This document shows positions 16,594 to 24,920 of a DNA stretch of 45,478 nucleotides, piece after piece. The number at the start of each line of letters is the position of its first letter. Position 1 is the stretch's first letter. Both the position numbers and the translations under genes were made by a program. Source of the stretch: Faecalibacterium sp. UBA1762 (GTDB lineage: Bacteria; Bacillota; Clostridia; Oscillospirales; Ruminococcaceae); contig DCHC01000059.1 of assembly GCA_002314755.1 (NCBI GenBank), positions 1-45,478 on the forward strand. Direction: 5' to 3'. The notes under the pieces were generated by a model, which saw only the letters and a list, made by a program, of their open reading frames with translations, was not told the origin of the DNA and ran no database searches.

Positions 16594-17538
16594 ATGGAAC
16601 GACGCATTTTAGTTGCCGGTGGGGCGGGGTTTATCGGTTCTAACCTGTGTGCTCGGCTGGTGCAGGATAAAAGCAACTATGTTATTTGTATGGATAACCT
16701 GTACACCGGGCGTATGCAAAACATTGCCCCGTTGCTGCAGCTGCCCAATTTTAAATTTGTCAAGCATGATATTCAACAGCCGTTCAAGACAGACATAGAC
16801 CAAATCTACAATGCCGCCTGTCCGGCCTCTCCCCCTGCTTACGCCAAAACCCCGATGGAAACCGTAAAAACCTGCGTGCTGGGCAGCATTAATATGCTGG
16901 ATCTGGCGACGGAGAATAACGCCACCATCATGCAGTTTTCCACAAGCGAGGTTTACGGTGATCCTGCCATGCATCCCCAAAGCGAAAGCTACTGGGGCAA
17001 TGTCAACCCCATCGGTCTGCGTAGTTGTTATGATGAGGGTAAGCGCTGTGCCGAGACCCTGTTTTTTGACTATCACCGTCAGGCAGGTACCCGCATCAAG
17101 GTAATTCGCATTTTTAACACCTACGGCCCTAATATGGATCCGGCAGATGGCCGGGTGGTCAGCAACTTTATTATGCAGGCTCTTCGGGGGCAGGATATTA
17201 CCGTTTACGGTGACGGTAGCCAGACCCGCTCGTTTCAATATGTGGATGACCTGTTAAACGGAATTGATCGGATGATGAATCACAGCCGTCCGGAGTTTAC
17301 CGGTCCGGTCAACCTGGGCAACCCGCACGAATTTACCATGCTGCAGCTTGCCGAAAAGGTGCTGCAGCTGGTCGGTGGTAAAAGCAAAATTGTCTTTCGA
17401 CCGCTGCCCTCGGATGATCCTGTTAAGCGCAAACCGGATATCTCCCTCGCCCAAAAAGAGCTGAACAATTGGCAACCGACTATTCAGCTGGAAGAGGGCA
17501 TACAAAAAACCGTAGCTTACTTTAAAACCCAACTTTAA
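16594..17538 (+). CDS. uxs: UDP-glucuronate decarboxylase (UDP-xylose synthase)
   Basis: 314 residues. NAD motif VAGGAGFIGSN; the diagnostic NAACPASPPAYAKTPMET; TSEVYGDP; and GLRSCYDEGKRCAE, which holds the catalytic Tyr-xxx-Lys in the form specific to UDP-xylose synthases. C-terminal FQYVDDLLNGI and RKPDISLAQKEL also fit. The enzyme oxidises, decarboxylates and reduces UDP-glucuronate to UDP-xylose in the cytosol. ATG 16594 is chosen because CAGGAGA lies about 10 bases upstream; an earlier start at 16555 adds 13 unlikely residues. Its substrate can come from the UDP-glucuronate 4-epimerase at 20898, so UDP-xylose is a likely building block of the polymer. Confidence 0.93.
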   Translation: MERRILVAGGAGFIGSNLCARLVQDKSNYVICMDNLYTGRMQNIAPLLQLPNFKFVKHDIQQPFKTDIDQIYNAACPASPPAYAKTPMETVKTCVLGSINMLDLATENNATIMQFSTSEVYGDPAMHPQSESYWGNVNPIGLRSCYDEGKRCAETLFFDYHRQAGTRIKVIRIFNTYGPNMDPADGRVVSNFIMQALRGQDITVYGDGSQTRSFQYVDDLLNGIDRMMNHSRPEFTGPVNLGNPHEFTMLQLAEKVLQLVGGKSKIVFRPLPSDDPVKRKPDISLAQKELNNWQPTIQLEEGIQKTVAYFKTQL

Positions 17539-17588
17539 ACATGGGGATTTGACTTTAACAATCTGCATTGACAATGGGAGCTATAAAA

Positions 17589-18509
17589 ATGATGAATATT
17601 CTGACAGCCTTTAATAATGGTTATGCTCTCCCGACAAAGGTTATGCTGCAATCGCTAAAAGTAAACAATCCCGGTGAGATAACGGTGTTTGTTTTGTATT
17701 ACGATCTGACCGAGGAAAACATTACATCCCTAAAAGAGCTGCAGGATGATTGTTTTCGTTTTGTTTTTCAAAAGATCGATCCGACAGTTTTGGCGAACTG
17801 CCCGGTAACCGGACATTTTTCAAAGGAAAGCTATATCCGCTTGTTCACGCAAGATTTTTTGGCGGAAACAGTAGACAGAGTACTTTGGCTGGATGGGGAC
17901 CTGATTGTAAACGGCTCCCTGAAAGAGTATTATGAACAGAACTTTGACGGAAAATGTTATGTGGCAGTACCGGACATGGTCGAAATAAATAACCCTCAAG
18001 ATCTGGAAAGATTGGGTATGGCCAAAGATGATATTTGTATCAACTCCGGGGTTCTGCTTATGAACCTGCCGTTGATTCGAGAACAGGTTACCCAGCAGAG
18101 CATTCTTGACTATATCAAAGCGTATTCGGATAAGATTTTATCAGTTGATCAGGACGTCTTTAACGGGCTGTTACATGATAAGTTTAAAATATTGCCGACA
18201 GCACTTTCCTTTAATTTTGTTTCTCAACTGCTACCGTTCCGCAAAAAAGAACAGGCAATAGAACAGAAGATAATCATCCATTATACTTCCCCCCAAAAAC
18301 CTTGGAAAAACTTTTATCCTTACGGTGCATTCCAGCTTTGGTGGAAATATTATTTTATGATTTCTGATACCGTTTATGATAAGCAGTACAAAATTATTCT
18401 GCTTACTTATTCCGTCAGAAGAATACTGTCATTCTTACTGTTTTTGTTTCCCAATGTAAAACAGTCCCCCTTGTATCAAAAAATCAGAAAAAAGATTTTG
18501 AAATGCTGA
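17589..18509 (+). CDS. Glycosyltransferase family 8
   Basis: 306 residues from ATG 17589, which has GGGAG 8 bases upstream; earlier TTG 17568 and ATG 17574 lack a site. GT8 marks: MNILTAFNNGYALPTKVMLQ at the start, DRVLWLDGDLIVNGSL with the metal-binding DxD, CINSGVLLMNL, SVDQDVFNGLL, and KIIIHYTSPQKPWKNF near the end. Family members are retaining transferases for glucose or galactose in lipopolysaccharide or capsule. A hydrophobic, basic C-terminus (RRILSFLLFLF) probably holds it at the membrane. It follows the UDP-xylose synthase by 50 bases, so both may share one transcript. Donor and acceptor unknown. Confidence 0.9.
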   Translation: MMNILTAFNNGYALPTKVMLQSLKVNNPGEITVFVLYYDLTEENITSLKELQDDCFRFVFQKIDPTVLANCPVTGHFSKESYIRLFTQDFLAETVDRVLWLDGDLIVNGSLKEYYEQNFDGKCYVAVPDMVEINNPQDLERLGMAKDDICINSGVLLMNLPLIREQVTQQSILDYIKAYSDKILSVDQDVFNGLLHDKFKILPTALSFNFVSQLLPFRKKEQAIEQKIIIHYTSPQKPWKNFYPYGAFQLWWKYYFMISDTVYDKQYKIILLTYSVRRILSFLLFLFPNVKQSPLYQKIRKKILKC

Positions 18510-18626
18510 AAGGGCAGGGGGCAGCTCAGCGGCGGAATCTACCGCCAGTTACCCCTAATCGGATGTTGCTTTTCGTCGAAACACGATAAATAAATTAACA
18601 AAAGAGACGAAATATCCCAAAACAAC

Positions 18627-18655
18627 TCGACAAAACGTCAGTGATATGTTATACT
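18627..18655 (+). promoter_or_regulatory. Promoter of the HTH-kinase operon
   Basis: TCGACA (18627-18632), a 17-base spacer and TATACT (18650-18655) predict a start near 18662. The ATG at 18646 overlaps the -10 and so would be absent from this transcript, which helps decide the start of the next gene. Confidence 0.72.
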
Positions 18656-18735
18656 GTACTCTGTACCATGGCAAACGCAATTTGTTAGTCTGGGACAGAG
18701 TTTTTTATGATATTTCTTTATCGGAGGTGACTCTT

Positions 18736-20151
18736 ATCCGTTACTTATATGTATACGAGGCTGCCGCAAACTGGCAGTTGACCCAGCGCCGGGTGACGGC
18801 GCTTTGCCGTGATGGTCGCATTGCCGGTGCGGTCAAGCAGGGCAAAAACTGGTTGATACCCAGCGACGCACCGGTACCGCTGGACGCCCGCACCAAGGCT
18901 TTTGCCCGAGCAGAGCAACCGCAACCGCAGCAGGCGGCGCAGCATACGCCGGTCGGCTTTACAGAGGCAGGCGCAGGGCAAAATGCCGTCCGGCATTTCA
19001 CCAGGGTTTATAACAAAGTGCCGGATTACACCGCCTTTACGCCCTACCGTATCTGCCCTATAGGCGCCCACAGTGACCACCAGTTAGGCAAAATTACCGG
19101 TTTTGCCATAGATAAGGGCATTCACATTGCCTACGGGCCTAAAATGAACGGCGTGGTGGAGATCGCCTCGCTGCAGTTTTCCAAACGGGCGCAGTGGCAT
19201 GTAAACTCTACCCCGGCACAAAAGCAGAACGACTGGGCCGATCATCTGCGCGGCGCAACCATTGCGCTGAACGCCCGCTATCCGCTGCGTATCGGCATCT
19301 GTGCCATCATCGACGGGGAGCTGCCCATCGGCGGGCTTTCCTCCTCCGCGGCGGTTATCATCACATTTTTATCCGCTCTTTCTCACCTGAACCGCATTGT
19401 CCTTTCCGACAGGGAGCTAATCACCATTTCCAAGGAGGCGGAAAACGCCTATGTCGGGGTTTCCTGCGGCAAACTGGACCAATCCTGCGAGGTCTACTGC
19501 CGAAAAGATAAGCTGCTGTATCTAGATACCCGGGATGATTCCTACGAGCTGATTCCCCAATCTCCTGCCATGAAACCATATGAGATTGCCATCTTTTTTT
19601 CCGGGTTAGAGCGGTCGCTGGCATCCTCTCTATTTAATATGCGGGTGGATGAATGCCGCAGTGCTGCTTACTGTCTGCTGGCTTTGGCCGGTCTGCCCTA
19701 CGGCAAGTTTGAACAGACCAATCTGCGGGATGTGCCGTATGAGGTGTATCTGCAATACAAAGACCGGCTGCCCCGGTCCTTTGCCCTGCGGGCAGAGCAT
19801 TGGTATACCGAGTTTATGCGGGTTGAGGCAGGTGTGCAGGCCTGGCGGCAGGGTGATATTGAACTGTTTGGTCAGCTTTGCTTTGCCAGCGGAAAAAGCA
19901 GCATTGAAAACTGGCAGACCGGTTCGCCGGAGCTGATCAAACTGTACGAAATTATGACCCAAACCAAGGGTATTTACGGCGGACGGTTTTCCGGCGCGGG
20001 GTTCAAGGGCTGCTGCATGGCGCTTATTGACCCCGCCTATGAGCAGGAAATTCTGCAGCAGGTCGAGCAGCAGTATCTGGCTGCTTTTCCCCAGTTGCAG
20101 GGTAAATATTCCGCGCATATCTGTCATACGGCAGACGGTGTGTTGCTGTAA
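18736..20151 (+). CDS. Galacturonokinase-like GHMP kinase fused to an N-terminal helix-turn-helix
   Basis: About 471 residues. Residues 1-55 (RYLYVYEAAANWQLTQRRVT, then GRIAGAVKQGKNWLIPSDA) form a MerR/excisionase-like DNA-binding HTH. A low-complexity Gln/Pro/Ala linker follows. The GHMP kinase starts near residue 105: FTPYRICPIGAHSDHQLG replaces the GEHTDY sugar motif of galactokinase and closely resembles plant galacturonokinase; GELPIGGLSSSAAV is the ATP loop; GGRFSGAGFKGCCMAL is the third motif. The expected reaction is D-galacturonate plus ATP to galacturonate-1-phosphate. GGAGG (18723-18727) points to ATC at 18736; the in-frame ATG 18646 lies in the promoter and has no ribosome site. 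First of a four-gene operon. Sugar specificity is inferred. Confidence 0.85.
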   Translation: MRYLYVYEAAANWQLTQRRVTALCRDGRIAGAVKQGKNWLIPSDAPVPLDARTKAFARAEQPQPQQAAQHTPVGFTEAGAGQNAVRHFTRVYNKVPDYTAFTPYRICPIGAHSDHQLGKITGFAIDKGIHIAYGPKMNGVVEIASLQFSKRAQWHVNSTPAQKQNDWADHLRGATIALNARYPLRIGICAIIDGELPIGGLSSSAAVIITFLSALSHLNRIVLSDRELITISKEAENAYVGVSCGKLDQSCEVYCRKDKLLYLDTRDDSYELIPQSPAMKPYEIAIFFSGLERSLASSLFNMRVDECRSAAYCLLALAGLPYGKFEQTNLRDVPYEVYLQYKDRLPRSFALRAEHWYTEFMRVEAGVQAWRQGDIELFGQLCFASGKSSIENWQTGSPELIKLYEIMTQTKGIYGGRFSGAGFKGCCMALIDPAYEQEILQQVEQQYLAAFPQLQGKYSAHICHTADGVLL

Positions 20152-20163
20152 TGAGGTGAGACG

Positions 20164-20898
20164 ATGAAATGTCTGATTCTTGCAGCGGGATACGCAACCC
20201 GCTTATATCCTCTGACCGAAAACTTCCCAAAGCCGCTGCTCAAGGTTGGTGAAAAAACCATTGTGGATTGGCTGATTGACGATCTCAGAGCGGCGGATGT
20301 GATTGATGAGTTTATCATTATCTCCAACCACAAGTTTGCAAAATGTTTTCAGGAATGGGCCGAGCAAAAAGAATATAAGGTCTCTGTCGTAGATGACGGC
20401 ACCATCACCAACGAGACTCGCCTGGGCGCGGTCAGAGATATGGAGTTTGCTATCAACTCTCTCCGGCTTGATGATGATTTCATGGTTCTTGCAGGGGACA
20501 ATGTACTGGATTTTTCTCTTGTCAGATTTTTGAATTTCTGCCTTGAAAAAAAAGCCTCCTGCGTTATGCGGTACTGGGAACCCGAAAAAGCAAGCTTGGT
20601 GAAGCGCGGCGTACTGCAGCTTGACGGTGACAGGGTGATCTCTATGGAAGAAAAGCCAAAGGAACCAAAAACCCAGTGGTGCTGCCCGCCGTTTTACTAC
20701 TACACCCGGCAGGACGCCCGCAAAATATCGGCGGCAATTGCCGACGGGTGCGGGGTAGACGCCCCCGGCAGTTTGGTTGCATGGCTGTGTATCCGGTCAC
20801 CGGTATACGCTATGGAGATGCCCGGAAGCCGGTACGATATCGGCAACCTGACAAGCTATGAACAGGTCAAACGGGAATATAAGGGGTTTACAAAGTAA
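20164..20898 (+). CDS. Sugar-1-phosphate nucleotidyltransferase
   Basis: 244 residues with a GT-A-type pyrophosphorylase signature at the start: ILAAGYATRLYPLTENFPKP, then LLKVGEKTIVDWLIDDL. DDFMVLAGDNVLDFS is the metal-binding region and ISMEEKPKEPKTQW is the EKP motif. PGSRYDIGNLTSYEQV ends the fold. It would join a sugar-1-phosphate with an NTP. Because the kinase precedes it by 12 bases and a UDP-uronate epimerase follows with a one-base overlap, UTP and galacturonate-1-phosphate are the likely substrates. GAGGTGA lies just before the ATG. It lacks the C-terminal hexapeptide domain of GlmU-like forms. Specificity is inferred from context only. Confidence 0.88.
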   Translation: MKCLILAAGYATRLYPLTENFPKPLLKVGEKTIVDWLIDDLRAADVIDEFIIISNHKFAKCFQEWAEQKEYKVSVVDDGTITNETRLGAVRDMEFAINSLRLDDDFMVLAGDNVLDFSLVRFLNFCLEKKASCVMRYWEPEKASLVKRGVLQLDGDRVISMEEKPKEPKTQWCCPPFYYYTRQDARKISAAIADGCGVDAPGSLVAWLCIRSPVYAMEMPGSRYDIGNLTSYEQVKREYKGFTK

Positions 20899-21974
20899 TG
20901 TTACCAATCAATACAGAGCTCAACGGAAAAACCATTCTCGTCACAGGTGCCGCCGGATTTATCGGCGCAAATCTGACCAGCCGTCTTTTACAGACGCATC
21001 AGCACTGTACCGTGGTGGGGCTGGATAACTGCAACAATTATTATGATGTTTCTTTAAAGCAGTATCGGTTGGACAGTATCCAAGCCCTGGCAGAGCAAAG
21101 TGCTGCGAACAAATGGGTCTTTATCCGGGGCAACCTGGCAGACAGGGCACTAATTGACAGTCTGTTTGTCCGGTACCGGTTTGATGTTGTCGTCAACCTG
21201 GCGGCACAGGCCGGGGTGCGGTATTCCATTACTAACCCGGATGTCTATATGGAAAGCAATATCATCGGCTTCTACAATATCTTAGAGGCCTGCCGCAGCT
21301 ACCCGGTACAACATCTGGTGTATGCATCCTCCTCCTCGGTATACGGCAGCAACCCCAAGGTGCCCTATTCTACCGAGGATCGGGTGGACAATCCTGTCTC
21401 GCTGTATGCCGCCACCAAAAAAAGCAATGAACTGCTTGCCTATGCCTACGCCAAGCTTTACAATATTCCCTGTACAGGCCTGCGCTTTTTTACGGTGTAC
21501 GGGCCAGCCGGTCGCCCGGATATGGCCTATTTCAGTTTTACCGATAAGCTGCTGAAAGGGCAACCGATCCAGATCTTCAACTACGGCAACTGCAAGCGGG
21601 ATTTTACCTATGTGGACGATATTATAGAGGGTGTTGAACGGGTTATGCAGCGCGCCCCCGAAAAGCAAAACGGCGCGGACGGTCTGCCGCTGCCGCCCTA
21701 CCGCATCTACAATATTGGTAACAGTCACCCGGAAAATTTGCTGGATTTTGTGGATATTCTGCAGCAGGAGCTGGTTGCCGCAGGAGTACTGCCTACGAAT
21801 TTTGATTTTGAAAGCCACAAACAGCTGATACCCATGCAGCCGGGGGATGTGCCTGTTACCTATGCGGATACCTTGGCGCTGGAGGAGGATATCGGCTTTA
21901 AGCCGAATACCGATCTGCGGACCGGGCTGCGAAGCTTTGCCCGCTGGTACCGGCAGTATTATCAACAGCATTAG
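20898..21974 (+). CDS. UDP-glucuronate 4-epimerase (NAD-dependent)
   Basis: 358 residues. ILVTGAAGFIGANL is the NAD motif; LDNCNNYYDVSLKQYRL, NLAAQAGVRYSITNPDVYME and YASSSSVYGSN follow; SLYAATKKSNELLAYAY holds the catalytic Tyr-xxx-Lys; FTVYGPAGRPDMAYF matches UDP-glucuronate epimerases of the LpsL/CapI/GAE group, distinct from GalE. It interconverts UDP-glucuronate and UDP-galacturonate. Start and previous stop overlap (TAATG). With the kinase and nucleotidyltransferase upstream it completes a path from free galacturonate to UDP-glucuronate, the substrate of the UDP-xylose synthase at 16594. Confidence 0.93.
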   Translation: MLPINTELNGKTILVTGAAGFIGANLTSRLLQTHQHCTVVGLDNCNNYYDVSLKQYRLDSIQALAEQSAANKWVFIRGNLADRALIDSLFVRYRFDVVVNLAAQAGVRYSITNPDVYMESNIIGFYNILEACRSYPVQHLVYASSSSVYGSNPKVPYSTEDRVDNPVSLYAATKKSNELLAYAYAKLYNIPCTGLRFFTVYGPAGRPDMAYFSFTDKLLKGQPIQIFNYGNCKRDFTYVDDIIEGVERVMQRAPEKQNGADGLPLPPYRIYNIGNSHPENLLDFVDILQQELVAAGVLPTNFDFESHKQLIPMQPGDVPVTYADTLALEEDIGFKPNTDLRTGLRSFARWYRQYYQQH

Positions 21975-21979
21975 GAATA

Positions 21980-23263
21980 ATGGTAAATGAGACAAAAAGG
22001 GACTTGCCCCCTCCGGGCAATGTTATAGAAAAGGTGGTGGCAGGTTTGCCGGACAAAGAACAGGCGTTTCTCCTCTTGGTATTGGCCGATTACTTAAACT
22101 GCAGAAAAACTCAGCAGCTACCAAATGAAATCGACTGGACAAAGCTATTGAATCTGGCAAAAAACCATGAGGCCAGCGGCATATTATATCATCAGCTGCA
22201 CCCGCTGCTTTCGGCGCAGCCTGCGCTGCTGCCTGTGGCTCAGTTTTTGGAAAAAGCCAACAGCGCCTATCTGGTGGGATATCGCAACCGTCTTTGGTAT
22301 GTAGAGCAAATCAAGGCAGCACTGCAGCAGCAAAGGATTCCGTTTTTGATTTTCAAAGGAATCGAGCTTGCTGCATATTATCCGGTGCCGTATCTGCGCT
22401 CAATGGGCGACACCGATATTTTGGTACATCCTGCCGACCGAAAAAGGGTGGACGCCATTTTACAGCAACTCGGTATGGAAAATTTGGATAAAGGCAGTGC
22501 TGAGTGGGTTTACAGTGTAAAAAATATGCTGTTTGAGCTGCACGCCGGTATGATGGATGAAAGAGAGCTGACAGTGGAGCCGCAGCACGCCGCCTTTTTG
22601 CATAGGGCATGGCGGTATGCAGTTCCGGTGGACGGTTTTGTGCAGCACCGGTTGGATATCAGCTACCATTTTGTTTTTGTATTGCTTCATCTGCGTAAGC
22701 ATCTGCTGAACTGCGGTGTGGGCTTTCGACAATTTATGGATGTGGCGATGTTGGCGCAACAGCCGCAGCTGGATTGGCAGTGGATAGGGGAGACGCTGGC
22801 GGAACTTCAGATAACTGCCTTTGCGCAAAGCTGCCTTGCCCTGTGCGAAAAATGGTTCCAGCTGTCACTGCCCGGTGAAAAAGCCGTACTGCAGGATCAC
22901 TTTTATCAAACTGCTACCGAACAGATATTTGCGAACGGTGTGTTTGGGGAGACGAACGCGCAGAATGACAACAATCGGGTTATTCAGCAGATTTCCGCCA
23001 ACCGGAACCGGGTCGGTCTTGTGCTGCGCAACTTTATGGTTTACTTGTTTCCTGCACGGGAAACGCTTTGTCTGCAGCAGGAATTTACCTATCTGCGCAA
23101 AAGACCTTTTTTACTGCCGTTTGCCTGGATTGCCCGTATCATCAGCTCTGTCCGGCGCAAAAATGTATCCAGTGCCCTGGATAAGGCGACCCGTGGGGCG
23201 ACGGTCACTCAAACGCAGGTGGATGCCCGTAATCAGTATTTGCAGCAATGGGGTATTGATTGA
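21980..23263 (+). CDS. Nucleotidyltransferase-fold protein (NTP_transf_5-like), role unknown
   Basis: 427 residues. The N-terminal half is helical; FLIFKGIELAAYYPVPYLRS, then MGDTDILVHPADRKRVDAIL, carries the Asp-x-Asp of the nucleotidyltransferase fold seen in the uncharacterised NTP_transf_5 family. A helical C-terminal half follows, with LDISYHFVFVLLHLRKHLL and GVGFRQFMDVAMLAQ, and a basic tail near FLLPFAWIARIISSVRRK. Proteins of this family are frequent in Gram-positive exopolysaccharide loci, but their reaction is not known to me. It starts 5 bases after the epimerase stop with a weak AGGA, so it is likely translationally coupled. The metal-binding aspartates are kept, so it may be active. 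Confidence 0.82.
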   Translation: MVNETKRDLPPPGNVIEKVVAGLPDKEQAFLLLVLADYLNCRKTQQLPNEIDWTKLLNLAKNHEASGILYHQLHPLLSAQPALLPVAQFLEKANSAYLVGYRNRLWYVEQIKAALQQQRIPFLIFKGIELAAYYPVPYLRSMGDTDILVHPADRKRVDAILQQLGMENLDKGSAEWVYSVKNMLFELHAGMMDERELTVEPQHAAFLHRAWRYAVPVDGFVQHRLDISYHFVFVLLHLRKHLLNCGVGFRQFMDVAMLAQQPQLDWQWIGETLAELQITAFAQSCLALCEKWFQLSLPGEKAVLQDHFYQTATEQIFANGVFGETNAQNDNNRVIQQISANRNRVGLVLRNFMVYLFPARETLCLQQEFTYLRKRPFLLPFAWIARIISSVRRKNVSSALDKATRGATVTQTQVDARNQYLQQWGID

Positions 23264-23279
23264 AATACTGTATAAATGC

Positions 23280-23326
23280 GGAACACCCGGCAATTCTGCT
23301 TTTCAAACAGAGTTGCCGGGTGTTCC
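23280..23326. repeat. Strong hairpin at the end of the kinase operon
   Basis: A 14-bp perfect stem (23280-23293 with 23313-23326) with an inner TCTG/CAGA pairing. No T run follows on either strand, so it is either an atypical terminator or an mRNA-stabilising end. The stretch 23327-23694 that follows has no recognisable gene; it is A-rich. Confidence 0.75.
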
Positions 23327-23694
23327 TATGGAAAAAAGAAAGAGAAAACATGGCAATTAAGCCAAAGAAAAAAGCTTATAAAAGGATACTATACGCATAC
23401 CTCAAAGGGTTTACTGACCTATCCGGGGTGACGGTTTTCGCATAGCAGAAATATATCATCAAGTATAAATATTTTCAACTATTATTATACTCATTTTTCA
23501 GAAAAAAACAAGAGAGAATCGGCAGAATCAACAAAATTCAACACTTTGCTGCAACTTTTATGAAAAATTAGTGCAACATGACAAAAAAATAACAAGTGTC
23601 GGGACGGTCGCGGCAGAAATAAGCAAAAACAGGTTGTAAAAAACCGGATTAACGAATCAAGAACTAAATAAAATAGGTGTTATGTGCTTTTTTG

Positions 23695-23723
23695 TTGCAT
23701 AGCAAACGGAAAAGTAGTAAAAT
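23695..23723 (+). promoter_or_regulatory. Promoter of the capsule control operon
   Basis: TTGCAT (23695-23700), a 17-base spacer and TAAAAT (23718-23723) predict a start near 23730. This excludes ATG 23731 as a normal start and favours ATG 23767. Confidence 0.7.
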
Positions 23724-23766
23724 ATGAAAGATGATAATTAATTGTTGCCCGGAGGGACTTTACCGT

Positions 23767-24831
23767 ATGTATATCCGTAAGCGTCTAAGTTACAGTAAGA
23801 TCAGCAGATTGCTTTTAACTGATTCTGCGCATTATAAAAAGGATGTTTCTGCGATTGCCGGAAAAATGACAGAGGAACCTTTTTTTAGCGGAATGATTCT
23901 ATTGGACAGTAAAGCGGAACGGGGAGCAGTTTTAGATGGAATATCGGTTGTCGCAGACCGGGATTCTTTTCTTGATTATGTGACCTTGCATTGGGTAGAT
24001 GAGGTTTACCTGATCCTTCCCAACGCAACAGACTACCGGCAGGAGCTGCAGCAGTTGTGTCTGACCGGGGTGACGTTACATACCGTACCGCAGTGTGAAG
24101 AACTGTTTTTAGACACAGAATATCAGTTATTGCATCGGACGGTCAACGGGGTTCAGATATTGACCGTTTGTCTCAATAGCATATCCGGATTGGCATATCA
24201 ATGCAAAAGAGCAATGGATTTTTTCGCCGGTTTATTCGGCAGTGTTATGGCGCTGATTGTCATTCTGATTTTCGGGCCGATTATTTACATCAAATCGCCG
24301 GGGCCGGTTCTCTTTCGGCAAAAAAGAGTGGGACGTAACGGAAAAGTTTTTGTGATGTATAAGCTGCGCTCTATGGTGATGAATGCTGAGGCTGCCAAAG
24401 ATGAGCTGCGCAGCCACAATCGTGTCAAAGACGGCATGATGTTCAAGCTGGATTACGACCCCCGCATCATCGGTGCCAAAAAGCTGGAAGACGGGACGGT
24501 CAAAAAGGGAATCGGAAACTTTATTCGGGATTACAGTATTGATGAATTTCCGCAGTTTTTTAATGTATTGATGGGGTCTATGTCCCTGGTAGGTACCAGA
24601 CCGCCTACGCTGGATGAGTGGGAAAAATACAAGCCTCACCACAAAGCGCGTTTGGCTTTTCTGCCGGGGTTGACCGGTGTTTGGCAAACCAGAGGCCGCA
24701 GTGAGATAACAGATTTTGAAAAAGTTGTTGAGATGGATGTCGACTATATCAGACAATGGCGTATCGGTTTGGACCTGAAGCTAATTTTCAGGACAGTATA
24801 TGTCACGCTGCATAAAAACGGGGCGATGTAA
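23767..24831 (+). CDS. Polyprenyl-phosphate sugar transferase (CpsE/WbaP type) with shortened N-terminus
   Basis: 354 residues from ATG 23767, with GGAGG 11 bases upstream. The usual four N-terminal membrane helices of CpsE-type enzymes (about 460 residues) are missing: after MYIRKRLSYSK the sequence goes directly to a nucleotide-binding-like domain (GISVVADRDSFLDYV, WVDEVYLILP). The catalytic half is complete: membrane hairpin at about 160-185 (SVMALIVILIFGPIIYIKSP), PVLFRQKRVGRNGKVFVMYK, RSMVMNAEAAKDEL, SIDEFPQFFNVLMGSMSLVG and LPGLTGVWQTRGRS. The reaction moves a sugar-1-phosphate from a UDP-sugar to undecaprenyl phosphate and starts each repeat unit. It leads the CpsC-CpsB-CpsD operon. 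The truncation spares all known catalytic motifs. Confidence 0.88.
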   Translation: MYIRKRLSYSKISRLLLTDSAHYKKDVSAIAGKMTEEPFFSGMILLDSKAERGAVLDGISVVADRDSFLDYVTLHWVDEVYLILPNATDYRQELQQLCLTGVTLHTVPQCEELFLDTEYQLLHRTVNGVQILTVCLNSISGLAYQCKRAMDFFAGLFGSVMALIVILIFGPIIYIKSPGPVLFRQKRVGRNGKVFVMYKLRSMVMNAEAAKDELRSHNRVKDGMMFKLDYDPRIIGAKKLEDGTVKKGIGNFIRDYSIDEFPQFFNVLMGSMSLVGTRPPTLDEWEKYKPHHKARLAFLPGLTGVWQTRGRSEITDFEKVVEMDVDYIRQWRIGLDLKLIFRTVYVTLHKNGAM

Positions 24832-24920
24832 CGGGTACGGTTGGTCGACGAACGGAAAATCGGTTATGCGACAGACTGTCTGCCGCAAAAGAAAAGCGTA
24901 TTACGCGTAAGGAAAAGATT

